Source: Pipra filicauda (lineage: Eukaryota; Chordata; Aves; Passeriformes; Pipridae). Taken from it: 64,000 bases of DNA. Within the stretch, counting starts at the first letter, position 1. Each line of letters opens with the position of its first letter. The translations under genes and the position numbers were made by a program. This document shows positions 35,301 to 48,962 of this stretch, piece after piece. The notes below the pieces were generated by a model. The model was not told the DNA's origin. It saw only the letters and a list, made by a program, of their open reading frames with translations, and made no database searches. Where the stretch lies: assembly GCF_003945595.2 (NCBI RefSeq), contig NW_024103707.1:1984001-2048000 (forward strand), in the 5' to 3' direction.

Positions 35301-38300
35301 ATCATTTCTATTCCAGTACATAAGATTTTGCCATTGAAAACAGCATTAAAAAGTTATCAAAAAGACTCATTTTGAGAGAAAAAAAATACTTATAAATTTA
35401 CTATATTGTAACATATAAGAAGTCATCATGTTTTAACTGTGCTACAAAAATAGGTCAACCTCTAAAATCAGATTGTATTAAGTTAAAGATGCATGAATAT
35501 GAGTTTAGGGGTTTAATAACTACATTTGGAAACAAAATAATTACATACTATAATTATAGCGTTAAGATACTGACTTCCTTCAAATGTCCATAAAGGAGAA
35601 GAAAACGTGTTCAAAAGCTTTTTAAACATTATTTTGTCTAGTGTTTTCTAATCTGATTATGGGCTCTATTCTGCTAACCTTTCCAATGTTAATCTTTTTA
35701 TTATAAGGGACTCTTCCAAGACTAAACTTTTCAGTCTGGAGTCTTCATTTTGCAGAGCATTATTATGTAATTGTGTAAGTGTCTATATTGCTGTTTAATG
35801 TGAAAGCACGTTTTTTCTATCCATGTATTTGTTTTTTATATTCTGTACCTTACATTATATTTTTAGTCATCATCTTGATACCTTGTATTAACATTTAAAT
35901 TGAGCCTAGTACAGCTACCTGAAAAGTAAATTAAATGCAAATGGAAATACATATAAATTCAGCTAGAAGCTATCTCTGTTCAAGCTATGTAAGAGCTTGC
36001 AAATACAGAGGTTTTTAAATCATGGGTGTGTTAACAGAAGTGAGAGCCTTCCCTAGCTTCTATGTTGATGTGCATGCTCTGATAACATCTCACATCCCAC
36101 TTTCTGAGGAGGAGCCATCATATTATTTACTGTAGTCAGGGACCATGATTCCAGGGTACGTTACAATATCCATTAGTCAGTAAATATCAGAGCAATCTAT
36201 ATGACTAGCAGGAGCTATTCAATTTCCTTGCAGAAGAACTTAATGTTCTAACATAAAACCAGCTTTCAAGACAAATTCAGCATTGAATCCTGATGATATT
36301 AACTTCCCACAGATAGGAAAGCATATGAATCAGTGAAGTCTAAAATTAAGTCTACTGAATACACTGAATTCGGAGCTATCATGATATATACCATAGTTCA
36401 CAGTATAAAACAGTATCACAGTATTATTATATTGCAGTATGATAACACACTACACTGTTTGGAGAATGAATAAGACTATAAATTTCTTTAAACCTCTGAA
36501 AAAAAATTTCCAAAGAATGAAGAAAAGACTAGAATGTTTTTCCCACATCACAGCTTGTCCCTTACAGGCACCATTCCTGCCTATAGACCAGCTGTTGAGC
36601 TTTCGCCCTTCTGAGATCTAATTAAAACATTCCTTCTCATTTGTAGGAGAGTGACTGCCCTTCTTTACAAGAGGGTGGCAGAAATAAGAAGTGGGGATGT
36701 GCAGAGGCAGGAAGAGACGGACACATATTTGACTCATTCCTGGAAACTATTAGTGGTACTTATAGCTGGTACTGTGCCCATTTCATCCTCCACGTGCCTC
36801 TTCAGCAGATTTCCCTCATTAAGTTAACTTTCATAGGAGGTTTTCCAACCAGAGGCTGAGATAAGACATCACTTTACTATCATACTCCCAGCTCTCAGCC
36901 CCCTCCCTCTGACAGGAATTTCTCTCAACAGCTTCTCCTTGAAACAGGTGGATACCAAAACACATATGCTGGGTAAGTGCATCACTAAATCTTCCTTCTT
37001 TCCCCAAAGGAGAAGTTGTTAACAGATAGGTAGGCAACCAAAAAGCTGAACTAGAGTTAATCCGACACGGTTGGTTACCTTTTTAACTCAATTGACACTA
37101 AAAAAATGAACAGGTGTGTTGTGAAAAAATAATGACAAGCTGTGTGACCTAAATTAACCTCTATAGATGTTCAAGTGCGGCTGACCTGCTTTCACAGGAC
37201 ATTTTTTTACATTTCTCTCCCACCTGCTTTGCTAAGACTTTTAGCTTTACTTATTGGCTAGGTCCTTTGTGAACCCTGTCAGCAAGAGACTGCCCTGACT
37301 AAATTGTTGTTGTCCAGGGTAGTCAGGAAAAATGTGTGAGACTGAGACAGTGCCAACTGGTATGTGATGCAGTCAAAGTAGGGAGCAGGCTGACTCCTGC
37401 CACACTAAGGGGACCTACAGCCAATGTGCAAATCAACCCATGCTCCAGCCCTGCTTGCTTTACAATACATTCATGAATTTATTTTAGTGTTTTCTGTTCT
37501 AGGTTTTGTGCTGATAAAACAGTGAGAGAACAAAAACTGTATCCATCAGGTTTGGGGTAAAGGGAGCTTACAGTGGAAACGTTTAAATCTGTAGGGGAGA
37601 AACAGACAGAAGAGAGGAAGGAAAACTAAGCCCTATATACCAGCCAATCTAATGACAAAGGCAATTATGTGGGATGCAGAGTTCCACAACCATAGATGTT
37701 TCACCATTTAGGACTCCATTTTTATCTACTACTTTCTGGAAAACTTGGACATAAAAATTCCTTTTTTTTTTTTTTTTTTTGACTGAATGAGAAATGGGAA
37801 TGGTTTTAAGTCTTGGGAGTTTTACTGGGATGAGAAATACAACTGTCTGTGCTCACTAATTTGCCCATCACTGGGCCGTTGACATATGAACATTGTCTTA
37901 GAAGATATCGTCCTGAAACCTTTTAAGGCTGTTCATTTAATTTTGAAGTCATAAAATCCCCTGGTTTTATTTCCCATCTCAAAAGTAAACAGTGCTTTAA
38001 AGTCAGAACAAAGCCAATTTGAAACATTTTGTTCTCATAGGTAGGAGGGACTAAATTTAAAAGTGCTAGAGAGCCAACGCCTGCTGCAAATAAAAGAGAG
38101 CCCCAACTTCATGCTTCACATTTATTTTTCAGTGCATATGGGAGACATGATAAATCTCCAATGGGCTGCTTGACAGTTTCTAGGAGAAAACACACATAAG
38201 CAACAGTATTAGGAGAACACAGTATCATGATATGGAAAGAGTTATTCTCTCAATGGATTATTACTAAGGGAAAATCTAAATTTGTAAGCATTTTGACAAA

Positions 38301-41300
38301 AAATTTCTCTATACCCAGCCTGGTTAAACTGTACAAGTAAACAGCATAAATCTGTTTCAGAAGAAACGAATTTAGAGAAGGAAAAAATCAAGAGCCTATA
38401 GAAACATGCTTGATTCAGAGACATAGCTGATGAGATCAGACTTATATTTGTACTGCTCAGAAACGATGAGGGACAGTGAATCATTACATTTCTCTTCTGG
38501 CAATGAGATGTACATTTAGTTCTATTGTATGCCCAGAATAAGGGTTTTTCTTGTTGTTCTCCAAGTGAGGGCGAATGTCACACCGAGAGGACTGCCTCCT
38601 TATATCAATAACAGGAAGAAAAAAAAATCTATTTTGCTTTAGATATAATTTGAAATGTCACTGTTAAAAAACCCCAACTTTTCCATACTCAATTATTTAA
38701 ACTTTTCTGTAATTGTTTTTTTTTACATATTGTTGTATACAGGGCTTCTACAGAGTGTCACATTCCAAAAAAAGACTGAATAACAAATCCAGCTGCATGC
38801 AATCACAATGCTTTATTACCCTTCCAAAGTCTCTCCCTGAAATAGTCTCTTCCAATACGTCTGCCAAAATGAGAAAATCTAGTTAACAGGTTTTCTGTGA
38901 TGACTTGCTTCATGCTGACGAGTTAATATTTATTCTTGTATTCTCCACATTCACTCAATTTATCTACCTGTGTTCAGGAAACCATACTCCAGTTAACTTT
39001 AATACAGGCATGATGGCACAGGTTTCAGTGAAATCTCTAGGAGCATAGCAAGGATTCTGGATACATGCCTAGATTGCTAGTGTATTCTGAAATCAATAGT
39101 GAACATCGTTATTGCTACTGTTTTGCATGCTACTTGTATTTAGGTAGACATTGTTATGACAAAATGAACTATTATTATATGTTTTGCTCCACTGTGAATA
39201 AAATCTCCGAGTCTTCAAGACTGACATAATCGATTCCTTAGACATTAGTAGAGAGTCTACCTCTGACCTCTAGAAATCATGATACTACTACTAATGTAAT
39301 GCTACTATTAGTGCTAGTACTAAGAAGCACATGCAGATGTTTAAAATCTCAAAACCACAATCTAACAAGGAATCAAGAATGGTAATAATGTAAATCCACT
39401 CCAAGGTCACCAGGGTAGTACTGTCAGACTGGATGGAAATGATCAGTACAACTTTTCATTTTTATTACAGTCTCCTGTCAGAAGTTTCAGAAAACCCTGG
39501 AGTCGTCTCTGAAAGGGAAGTTTCTGGATGGCATCTGTTTAAGCAATATTGGAAATCAAATATGTTATTTGTTTTTCTGCTATTCTAACAACAGCCCTGA
39601 TAACACACAAATGATACAGTTTGCAGACACATAAAAACCAAAGCAGATACAGACATATCTGCCCTTTTTCTGCCTGCTTGCTCCTTAAACTTTGCAAACA
39701 TATAGTTAAGATTCCGTGCCACCAATTTTAAATTATAAGGCTCTTCTTTTCGTAGGAGCTGTTCTTTGTTCATAATTATCCTCTTTTGTATACGACAAAT
39801 AAAACAGGTATTTGGTTTATATTTGAAGTGCCAAAGTGATACCGAATGTAGTAGAAGCTGAGAGTATTCCCTATCAAAGTAGAGAAAGCTAGATTATGAC
39901 ACTCGTATTTCACATTCTAAGACCAAGAGAGTCTTTTTATCTGGGCTATCCCTTTCCACCAATAATTTTGCTATGGCCTGATTTTTATAAGATTTGTAAA
40001 ATCAGGCTTTGAGGCAGCTCCTCAGTTAGAGTATATTCACATACCCCCTCTAACTGTAATGGAGTTTTACCATATTTTCAACCCAATTTAATCAGACACA
40101 AAATTAGGCACATATTTCATTCACAGTGGTGTTATAGATAGGTAAATATACTAGCTTCATAGAGTCACTCAGAAGCTCTTTGCATGGGGTCTTTGGCTGT
40201 AATTTTGGTTTATAAGAGCTTGCAGTTTGGCAAGTTAAACATTACACTTCTGATTCTGACTTCCAAATCTCATGGCTCTCAATATGAAGAACCGATTAAA
40301 ATAGAAAAATCATCTCTCAGCTACCTACAGAAATGTCTACTTCCACATTCTTTGTAATGCCTAGATTTCAACTTGAATGACAATGACATGCTATCTAAAA
40401 ATGTTTCTCATGCTTTCTAAAAAGTATCATTAGACCTGGCTTAGAATAGCTGCTATATATTTGGGCTTCATTCATTCCTGTATGGATGAAACATTCAAAT
40501 GTAAATATTTCGCTTAAGTATATATCGATGACAGCTTTTGTTCCCCCTCATAAAAACTGTTTATATTTCATTGGAAAATCAAGTGATGAAAATACTTAAA
40601 AATTTGAAAACAGACATTTTTATACAGAAAGACTGTGACAGTTTTTACCCCAGACTGATAGCAAAAATGGTTCACATGCTTTCTGTTATTGCCATCCTCC
40701 ATATGACAGATTCCCTGGCTAGAATAGGAACATTTTCCTGTAATGCACTCTTGCCTCCTGCTCCTGGGATTTCTATCTTTAGTGAATCATTCAAGGCTGA
40801 GTCTGACTGGGGAATGAGACCAGAAGGAGAAAGTAGTGATAGCAGGAAATTACACTATAACCTCTATGACAGAAGCATTTCTAAATGAAATTATCTATTT
40901 TCAGTGAGTTTACATGAGATTACTATGTGTAGTTCTCCAATTTTTTAATTGAAACTTTTCATGAAAGCATGAACTTTCTAGTCTTGGACAACCATCACAT
41001 CTTCCTTCCGACTCGTTGCTGGACATCTCTATCATATTTTAATCATGCCTCAAAACAGCTTTGTAAACATACATTTTCAACTGCCTTTTTTAATCCTTCC
41101 AGTTTTGTCAAGTATGTCGTCAGTTTGTTGACAGTGCTAAGGTTGCATAGAAAAGCTTGTTGTGAGAAAATCAAGGAAAAATAAAGCATATAATGAAATA
41201 TACGAAGAATCATATACAATTAAAAAGCTCACAAAAATATATTAGAAAAGGTTGAGCAGTATAGGTCCCTTTGTAAGGAAGACAAACAATAATTGTTGAC

Positions 41301-43349
41301 ATGGAAAAGAATGAATTTGCTTTTTTTCTTTTTTAGATTATCTAGCTTATTTTGAGATTCTGTAACAGTTTAATAATAGCAATATACAGCATAGTTAAAA
41401 TGGACAACAGAAATAGGTCAAATCAGAAAAAATGTTACTTAATGTTTAGAGTTGTCAGAAAGACAAGAAGTATACCACAGGATTCCAACAGTCATTGGAA
41501 GAGCACTCTGACTCTTTAGCAGATATCTTCAGGAATCCCTGGAGGAAACACAAAACCTCAAAGATCCTTAATGGGCAAACATAATAGTTATCTTTTAAAG
41601 AGTATAAAATAAGTGATCTAGGTATTTATAGGTCAGGCAGACTAGCTTCAGTATCAAAAGGGATCTTGCAAAAAATCATGCAATATTAAATTTGTAACTA
41701 TTGAAATATTCTTGTTCATAAAGGCAGAATGATGACAAATTATTATGCCAATTACGTGTATTTTTCTTATTTAGCCTGATTTTTAGACCACTGAATAGGA
41801 GACAAGTAGATTACACCATAGATGTTGCTTTGAGTAAGGTTTTATTGTGTCCCAAATTGTAAGCAAAATAGAGAACTGTGATCTGGATGGAGTGATTTTG
41901 TGAGGTAGATACTAACAAAAATATAATATTCAAAGACCGGCCAAAGACTTCAGCTGAACTGCAGGACTCTTGTCATGGGCATCCCATAGCCTACATCTGG
42001 AGAGCGCACTGGGGAAATTCGGTCTTGAAGTCCAGGATTTGGGTCCCCCAAGTTGCCATAACAAGAGTTGGCTTGAGCACACTGTGGGCCACCTCTTCCC
42101 TCAGATATTGCCTGATATTGCTTTCACAGAAATGAAGGAGCAAGAAAATTGAAAGCCAAGAATACAAAAGGGGGAAAATTGTGTAGATATAACTCCCACA
42201 GAATGCATCTCAGCTTGGACTGGATCACAGATGGAATATGTCACTGGTGTAATGTAGTTATTCAAAACTAGCAAGGATGTTGCATGTAAGACATGACAAG
42301 TCCTCAGAACTAGTAATGCTTTGATGGAAATACATATGTCTGGCACTGGAATCCACACCTTAAAAACTGCAGGAAAGGTAGGAGTCGGAAAAAGTATAAT
42401 AGATAAAACAAAGCATGGATGGGTTGTAATGTTGTGTGACTTGGAAAAACAACCAGAAGACAGGAACATGTATGTCTCTGAAAAGAAAATGCTGATGGAT
42501 TATTCCATCTGTATGTTCCTTATGGTCAGGATGAGCTGTACCAACTTATTTTGCAGCAAATCTGATTTAGAAGAAATATTAATAAAATTAGTAAAAAATC
42601 TTTCTAACTTGAGGCTAGTTAACGTACTTAAGCAAACTGCATCAAAAGGTCAGGAAATTCCAATAAAACATGATTTTCAAGAACTAATTAGGCAAATATT
42701 TTGAAGGGCATCATGTGTAGTATACATTTAATTCTGCCTTACAATATAGGATGAATTGCAGTGCCTCTTGCAGCTCTCCCTAGTCCTACATTTTTATTAC
42801 TAGAGAGAGCTTCAACATCAAACTGTTTTCACAAGCTACAAAATAAGGACCTGAATGTCAAATTACTTACATTGATTCATGCTAATGTAATCAGCTAGGT
42901 AACTGGTGCTGCTCCTGATAAGACATAACATGGGCAGGAAAAAGAGCATAATTTTGACTTGGGTTTGACACTAATTTAAATGCAAAAGATATACTCTTCT
43001 CAGTATTATGATTATTTATTCTGGTCTCTCTTAGTAGGCAAACATTCATCTTCTTGAATATCCGAGGAATGTTTGTATTCCTTATTCATAGTACTCAATG
43101 AAAAGAGGATCACACCTAATTTCATAATAAAAAATAAAATAACTGTTGCAGTGATTTAGGATTTCTTCTTCTGTTTGCCTTTTCCTCCCCAGCTGTTTTG
43201 TCAACAGCAGAGGGGAACACAGGAGCAGTGAAGAATTTAACGTTCACCTTTCTTCCACCTTCAACCCTTTCACAGACCAAACAAAATCAATACTGAATGA
43301 CAGTCCTTTGTTGATATGTGACATAACTTGCTTCTGGTTTTGTTTCTAG
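32301..43349. other. Unannotated host DNA
   Basis: About 11 kb of AT-rich sequence without a recognised gene, RNA or mobile element. A run of 19 T lies at 37762-37780. Open frames reach 116 codons (40538-40888) but have no recognisable motif. Confidence 0.5.
37762..37780 (+). repeat. T19 homopolymer
   Basis: Uninterrupted run of 19 T with no retroelement body recognised on either side. Confidence 0.95.
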
Positions 43350-43432
43350 GTTGGGTTTTGTGGGTTTTTTTTGTTGTGGTTTAGTTTTTTGTTTTTGGTT
43401 TTGGTTTTTTTGGTTTGGTTTGGTTTTTTTTA
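43350..43432 (+). repeat. GT-rich low-complexity tract
   Basis: A run of T blocks separated by G pairs and triplets ('ggttttggttttttt' type), with almost no A or C. Confidence 0.85.
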
Positions 43433-46400
43433 ATGTGTCTTTTTGCATTCTGAGCCAGCCCAGGCTCTAAATAGTATCTGCCATAATCACATAATCACAT
43501 ACAAGTTTCGGGCACCCTTGAGAAACAGTAACTCTTGAAGTCCTCTGCTAGAGACAGCAAACACATTAAAATATTACAATTCTTATAATCGCTCTCCTTT
43601 TCCTTAATCTCTTTTAGGGTGTCTCATGGCTACCACCTCATGTCCATCCTCAGCTTCAGGAGTGTCCTACCTAATACTTCTTAGAAATGATGTGCCAGCT
43701 GGGTGGTAGACTTCTTGAGTTCTGACAAATTGTTTCTTAAATATTATTTCCTAAATAGGCAACTGCCTCCTCTTTTCTAGTGGTTTCTGGAACCTGCAGA
43801 TGCCATTTTTGTGGGCTAGTAGGTTATTTTCATACGGCACAAGGTTTCTATGAATGGAGTAGTGTGCCCCTGTCTTTTCTATAGTCTTTATCAAATATTT
43901 CTCACTCTTAGAGAGCTCTGCTTTGCAGTCTATATTTCTAATTGACAATTCCTTCAGCACTGCAGACTTCTCAATAGAAAATTCCTGAATCAAATATTTT
44001 TTTTAAATAATGGCACTCAGTAAAGCATTAGATTTCTAAGTCATTATCTGTGATATACTTTTATTATCAATTCAAATATATATTTCTATCATTTGGCTGT
44101 AAAGCTAGGAATAGAATATTTAACTTTATCCACTACAGTCAGTAAGATGAAGTCATAATAATTACTACCAGCACAGTAAGAACTTTTCTGTTAGTAAGTG
44201 ACAGGATATAACAAGGTGTGCTTTGTTGATCTGTATTAAGTTCATTGACTTGCCAATAGTTACTGAAAGAATTCTGGTGTTTTTTTTTCTTTTCTGTGTA
44301 TAAGTTATTGAAATTCTTTTGTTCCTTTTCTCTGTACTCATGCTGGCTCCTAACTATAACCTTCCAATGTGATTTAAATAATTCACAAAACATGACACCT
44401 GCTGATGCCAGGGGAGGATATGCTGGGGAGGCATTGTGGTTTCCATTGGAAACCTTACAAAGCTCTGTAGTTTTACATGGGAACATAACACATTACCCTA
44501 TATTTTTCTTTGACCATTAAGAGTTTTATGAAGCCAGAACTCCCAGTAAGCCCAAGAAACAAAAGAAAAATCTTACATGAATTTAGCAAGGCACTTGATG
44601 ATTGTCACAGAACTCTGTTAATGACTAATGAAGTTTTCAAGATTTTGTGCTGGAACCAATTTTTGCCAGTTCACATGTATTTTCCTTTTGCTTCATTAGC
44701 ATTGAAAAGAGGAGGGTGGAATTGCAGTTATCATATTTGGGGCTGCACATATGATCTACCTTTTTTCCTTTGGACATGGTCCTACTTCTTCAGAAATTCA
44801 GATGAGAAAATTTGGAGATGAATTTTATTTCCAGGGAATCTTGGTCACTGGCTTCTGTGTTTTCCCTTACTAGCAAAAACCTATATTTTGAAAATATTAG
44901 TACCCTAACCTTTGACCATCATATGTATTCTCTGTCTTTGGAACTGTGCGACTATACTGCAACTCAGGGAAACTTTCCAGTTGGGTAAAAAAAGTGCCTT
45001 TGCCTTCACCATTATCTTGGCTGCAGAGTACCATCAGTGGTTCCTGGGTCATTACAATTTTTTGCTGGATGATTCATAATTACCTTCACAAGTACAGATT
45101 TAAGTTTTTCTAATACAGCCATGCAATTTATTTCATCTTGCAATAGACCCCTCCACTCATCGACTGCTTTGGAGTATCAGAGATAGGGAAAGGACCCTCA
45201 CATCTGTAACCAATCACACACCAATGTGAAGATCAATTCCTGCTGTTTCATGGAAAGAAAGCACCATTGTTTGAAAAAAACACAGATGCAGGACATACTG
45301 TTATAAAAAATCCCATCAGTGGAATTGTTCATACCAATGGGATGATACACCTGATTCTTGGTGGGGAATAGTGTTGGATAATTTCATTTTGCATGTCACA
45401 AATATCTCTGAGATTCAGTTGAATGTGAGATTCTTCTTGCCTTACTCAGTTGCATATAACTGTTATGTTCTGTTTAATGACTACTTCTCTCTCCTATTTT
45501 TAGTACAGACATCTGTATTTTGTTGGCAAGAAATGTTTTTTCTCAGTGAATTCTTGTTCAGAAGCATGAATTCCATTAACACGTGAAAGCATTAAATTTT
45601 TTATGAAAGATGAAATAGAGTATTGTATTGGTTTGGTTTGGGTTGGTTTTCCTGTTGTAAATGAAAGATTTCTTATTCATCAACTAAAATTGCTATATTT
45701 TACTCTGGAATTTTCAACCAAATATAAAACAAAAAGGAAGTTAAGTAATGTTTATGATTTAAATCATTAGAAAGAAAGGTGATAAGCAACTGCTTTCAAA
45801 AAGAAAGATGCAAATCATATTTAAGAAATGAATGTGTTTTCCTTCATTCATTATTTCCATACTGCTTTTAGGTATAAAGGGCCAGAAGGCCAAGAAAAAC
45901 AGCTACAGTCAGAATTCTTCAGTAAAAGGGCTATGGAGGCTATTTAAATATGATCTTCACCAGCAGTATTCTGAGCTATACTTCACTGTAGCATTCTACC
46001 TGTACCAGAATGAAAAGCACTGTGTTTTGCAACAGCTTAGAAACAGTCAACATACCGGTGTAACTCATGCTTGGACTGATTGCAAAAATACACTCATTAG
46101 AAAACAAACTGATCCACAACAGGCAGGCCAGTCACATGCATCCAGTATTGCACAAGGTACTATGGAAGAACACTAAAACTCGGGGAATAAGTCACCTAGA
46201 GAGAAGTCACATTCACTCAGATGTTCCCTTCAGGTTTGGTTCGTGGCCTTAAAAAGTTTCATTCTAAATATATAGAGAGTTATAGAAATTTGTTTAGTGT
46301 TCAGTCCTAATACTTTTGATGCAGCTGTGGTTTGTTAAATCATGATGCTGTCTTACAACTGCACAAGGGCTTATGGACAACCATTTGGATGTAAAAATCT

Positions 46401-48850
46401 TTGAACAAGAGGATTTCTGTCTTCGTATGTGTTTCTTAAGAAACAGCACCTGGATCTTATCTCAGCTCCTGTAGTTAACAGTCTTTCACACCTGGAGACT
46501 CTCTTTCCTACCAGTGCTCCAAAGTTTCACCTCTAGAAAGTTTTGAAAAGCTGACTGTTAGAAGGAAATACAACTCACTTTTGCAATTCTACAAAACTAC
46601 AAACTATTTCACTTCAAAAAATTGACCAGAAAACAAAATAAATTTCATTCCTGATAGCATCCCAGCTATAATATTTCAGATCTTTTCACAGTACTGATAG
46701 CTGTTTCATCCTAGAGCAAGCTGCCTCCCTGTCCCAGAGAACTTATTTTCATTTCATTAAAAAACACAACCTTTTAAAAATAATTTTAAAAAGTTTCATT
46801 GTTTTGTTAAACGAAAATTTAACCAAACACTGACCAGGAACCATAAAGGTTTATCCATTCTGGTTTTTATATGCTGTCACAGGGTATTTTTTTTTCTTTT
46901 TCTCAATATGTTATTTGCTGTATTTTATACTGTTTCCCTGAAACAGCCTCGGGACTGATACTGTCTGCCAGACAGCCCTGTTTTGTTCCATGCAATTTGC
47001 TTGGGGCTAGATGATAATCACTGATTCTTTCCAAGTTTCTGTCATAATGTTTGTTCTCTGATTGTGCTGAACTAAATAAATTATTAAGAGCTACTGTATT
47101 ATGTTCTCTACAACATTTGAGCTTACCTCTATGTAGAGCAAATAACAGTATACATTTGTAGTTAAGAGATCTTGCATCAACTTTCTCACTGTCCTCGCTA
47201 AGGCCGTTATTTCATCCAGCTGCTGACAGGCTGACTTCACAGTCTTCTTAGTTTATTTTATCCTCTTGTCTTTCACTGCTATTTTAAACTGCCATTACTC
47301 TCTAAATTCACAGATGATGAAACCAGAGGGTGTGCAGGGGAGCACAGGGCTTCTGCGGAGGTCCTGGGGAGGCTGCATGCTTGTAGCAGGAGCATCAGAC
47401 TGATCCCTGCTTCCTGGCCACTCTGCTTTCCCATGCTGTGAGCTCCATGCAGCCGCCCAAGAGAGCTCAGCACCCTAGCTCTGACAGCTAGACAGCGATT
47501 GCCAGGAACGTAAGAAGCCCTTAGTTTTCATGTTTAGAGGTTTAATTATTCTCTGACAAATAGTTATACCTCTTCATGAAAGACAGATGTGATGACTGGT
47601 ATTGCTATTTTGAACAAACTGCTCTCCATCACTCCTTGACACCAGCTGTATTGTGATAGAATTTTTTAACACAAAGCACATGCATCACAGCTCTGTAGCT
47701 CTAGGCAGCACCGGCACAGCACACCGATAAGTCTCAGTTCACTCTGACACTTGCCTGCCTTCACAAATGTGCACGACTCTCCTACCCATACGCTTATACA
47801 GCCAACACTGTCACTCTCGAATTTAGAAAAAAAAAAGGGGGTTAGTTTTTCACCGAGGGAAAGAACTAAACTCTCTTATTTTAAGTGGAGATATTGACTC
47901 ATTGTTTATTTAAGTACAGGAACATGAAGGTTGGCAATTGGTATTTGTTTGTTTGTTTCTGTGTTCTTACTTTTTCTCAAACCAAGTATCAAAGGGAGAC
48001 AGCAATAATAAGGAAAGAGTGAAAAGAATGTATGTAACAATGGAAAATAATTGAAAAATAAATAGTTTCCTCTCTTACAAAGCTGAAATGAATTTGATAG
48101 CTTTATAAAGAATTAATAATTTAACACAATTCTGTGTAAATACATACAATCACCCACTAAATAATGTATGAACATGACACATAAAGTCCGATCTGAATTA
48201 CTTTAACGTTGAAATAATTAAAAAATAAAGCAAAGATTTTAAATGTATAAAATTTGAACATTAGGCTACACAAAGTAGTACACAAAAGCACAGTTAATTA
48301 CAGATAAAATTGTGCTTTAAAATTTTTGTAATTACTTTCATGTGGATAAAGATTACTTATGCAGAAACAGATCCATACAAATATCTCACAGTGGATATTA
48401 GTGACTCCAATATGAAATAAATAAAGTTTATTGTTGGGTCTCTAAAGTACGATAACATTTATTTTCAAGAAAGTGAGGCATTTCCATGACTTTATTTTTG
48501 AGCATATTTGCCAAGTGAATAGTAGAATTATCTCCATGGAAATAAAAAAAAAATTATTAGGAAAAAAACAACCAATATAGTTGCTCTTGTATACTCTGCT
48601 TCAAGGAATTTCAGCAATAATCAAGTCCAAAAAAGAACAGAGAAAATGAGTATCAGTAAATATACACTGTAGAGCACATAAACACTGCTATTATAGCCAA
48701 ACTATGCATATTCGTGCCCAGTAAGTTCATTTGTTCATTTCATGTTGATGTAATAGATCAACATATATACAGTCTCCTTACAATAGGCACTTTCCTGTGA
48801 AGAATACAAAATTAAATGTGTAAGTGAGAGGAGGATGGGTAAGCACTCAT
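43433..48850. other. Unannotated host DNA
   Basis: AT-rich sequence; no gene or recognised element seen. A minus-strand frame at 43751-43993 and a plus-strand frame at 45832-46176 are open but unrecognised. Confidence 0.5.
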
Positions 48851-48962
48851 TGGTGGAGTTTTTTTGGTGGGGTTTTTTTTCGATTGGGGTTTTTTTGGTG
48901 GGTTTTTTTCAGTTGAGGTTTTTTGGGGGGTTTTTTGGGGGGAGGGTTGGTTGGTTGGTTGG
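48851..48962 (+). repeat. GT-rich tract with G-quadruplex potential
   Basis: Alternating blocks of T(5-8) and G(3-6), ending in four 'ggtt' units. At least five runs of three or more G fall on the plus strand between about 48879 and 48946, enough for an intramolecular G-quadruplex on that strand. Open frames across it are artefacts of the low complexity. Confidence 0.85.

Noticed and set aside
40538..40888. 116-codon frame as a small gene
   Set aside because: No motif and unremarkable composition; length is reachable by chance in 64 kb across six frames.
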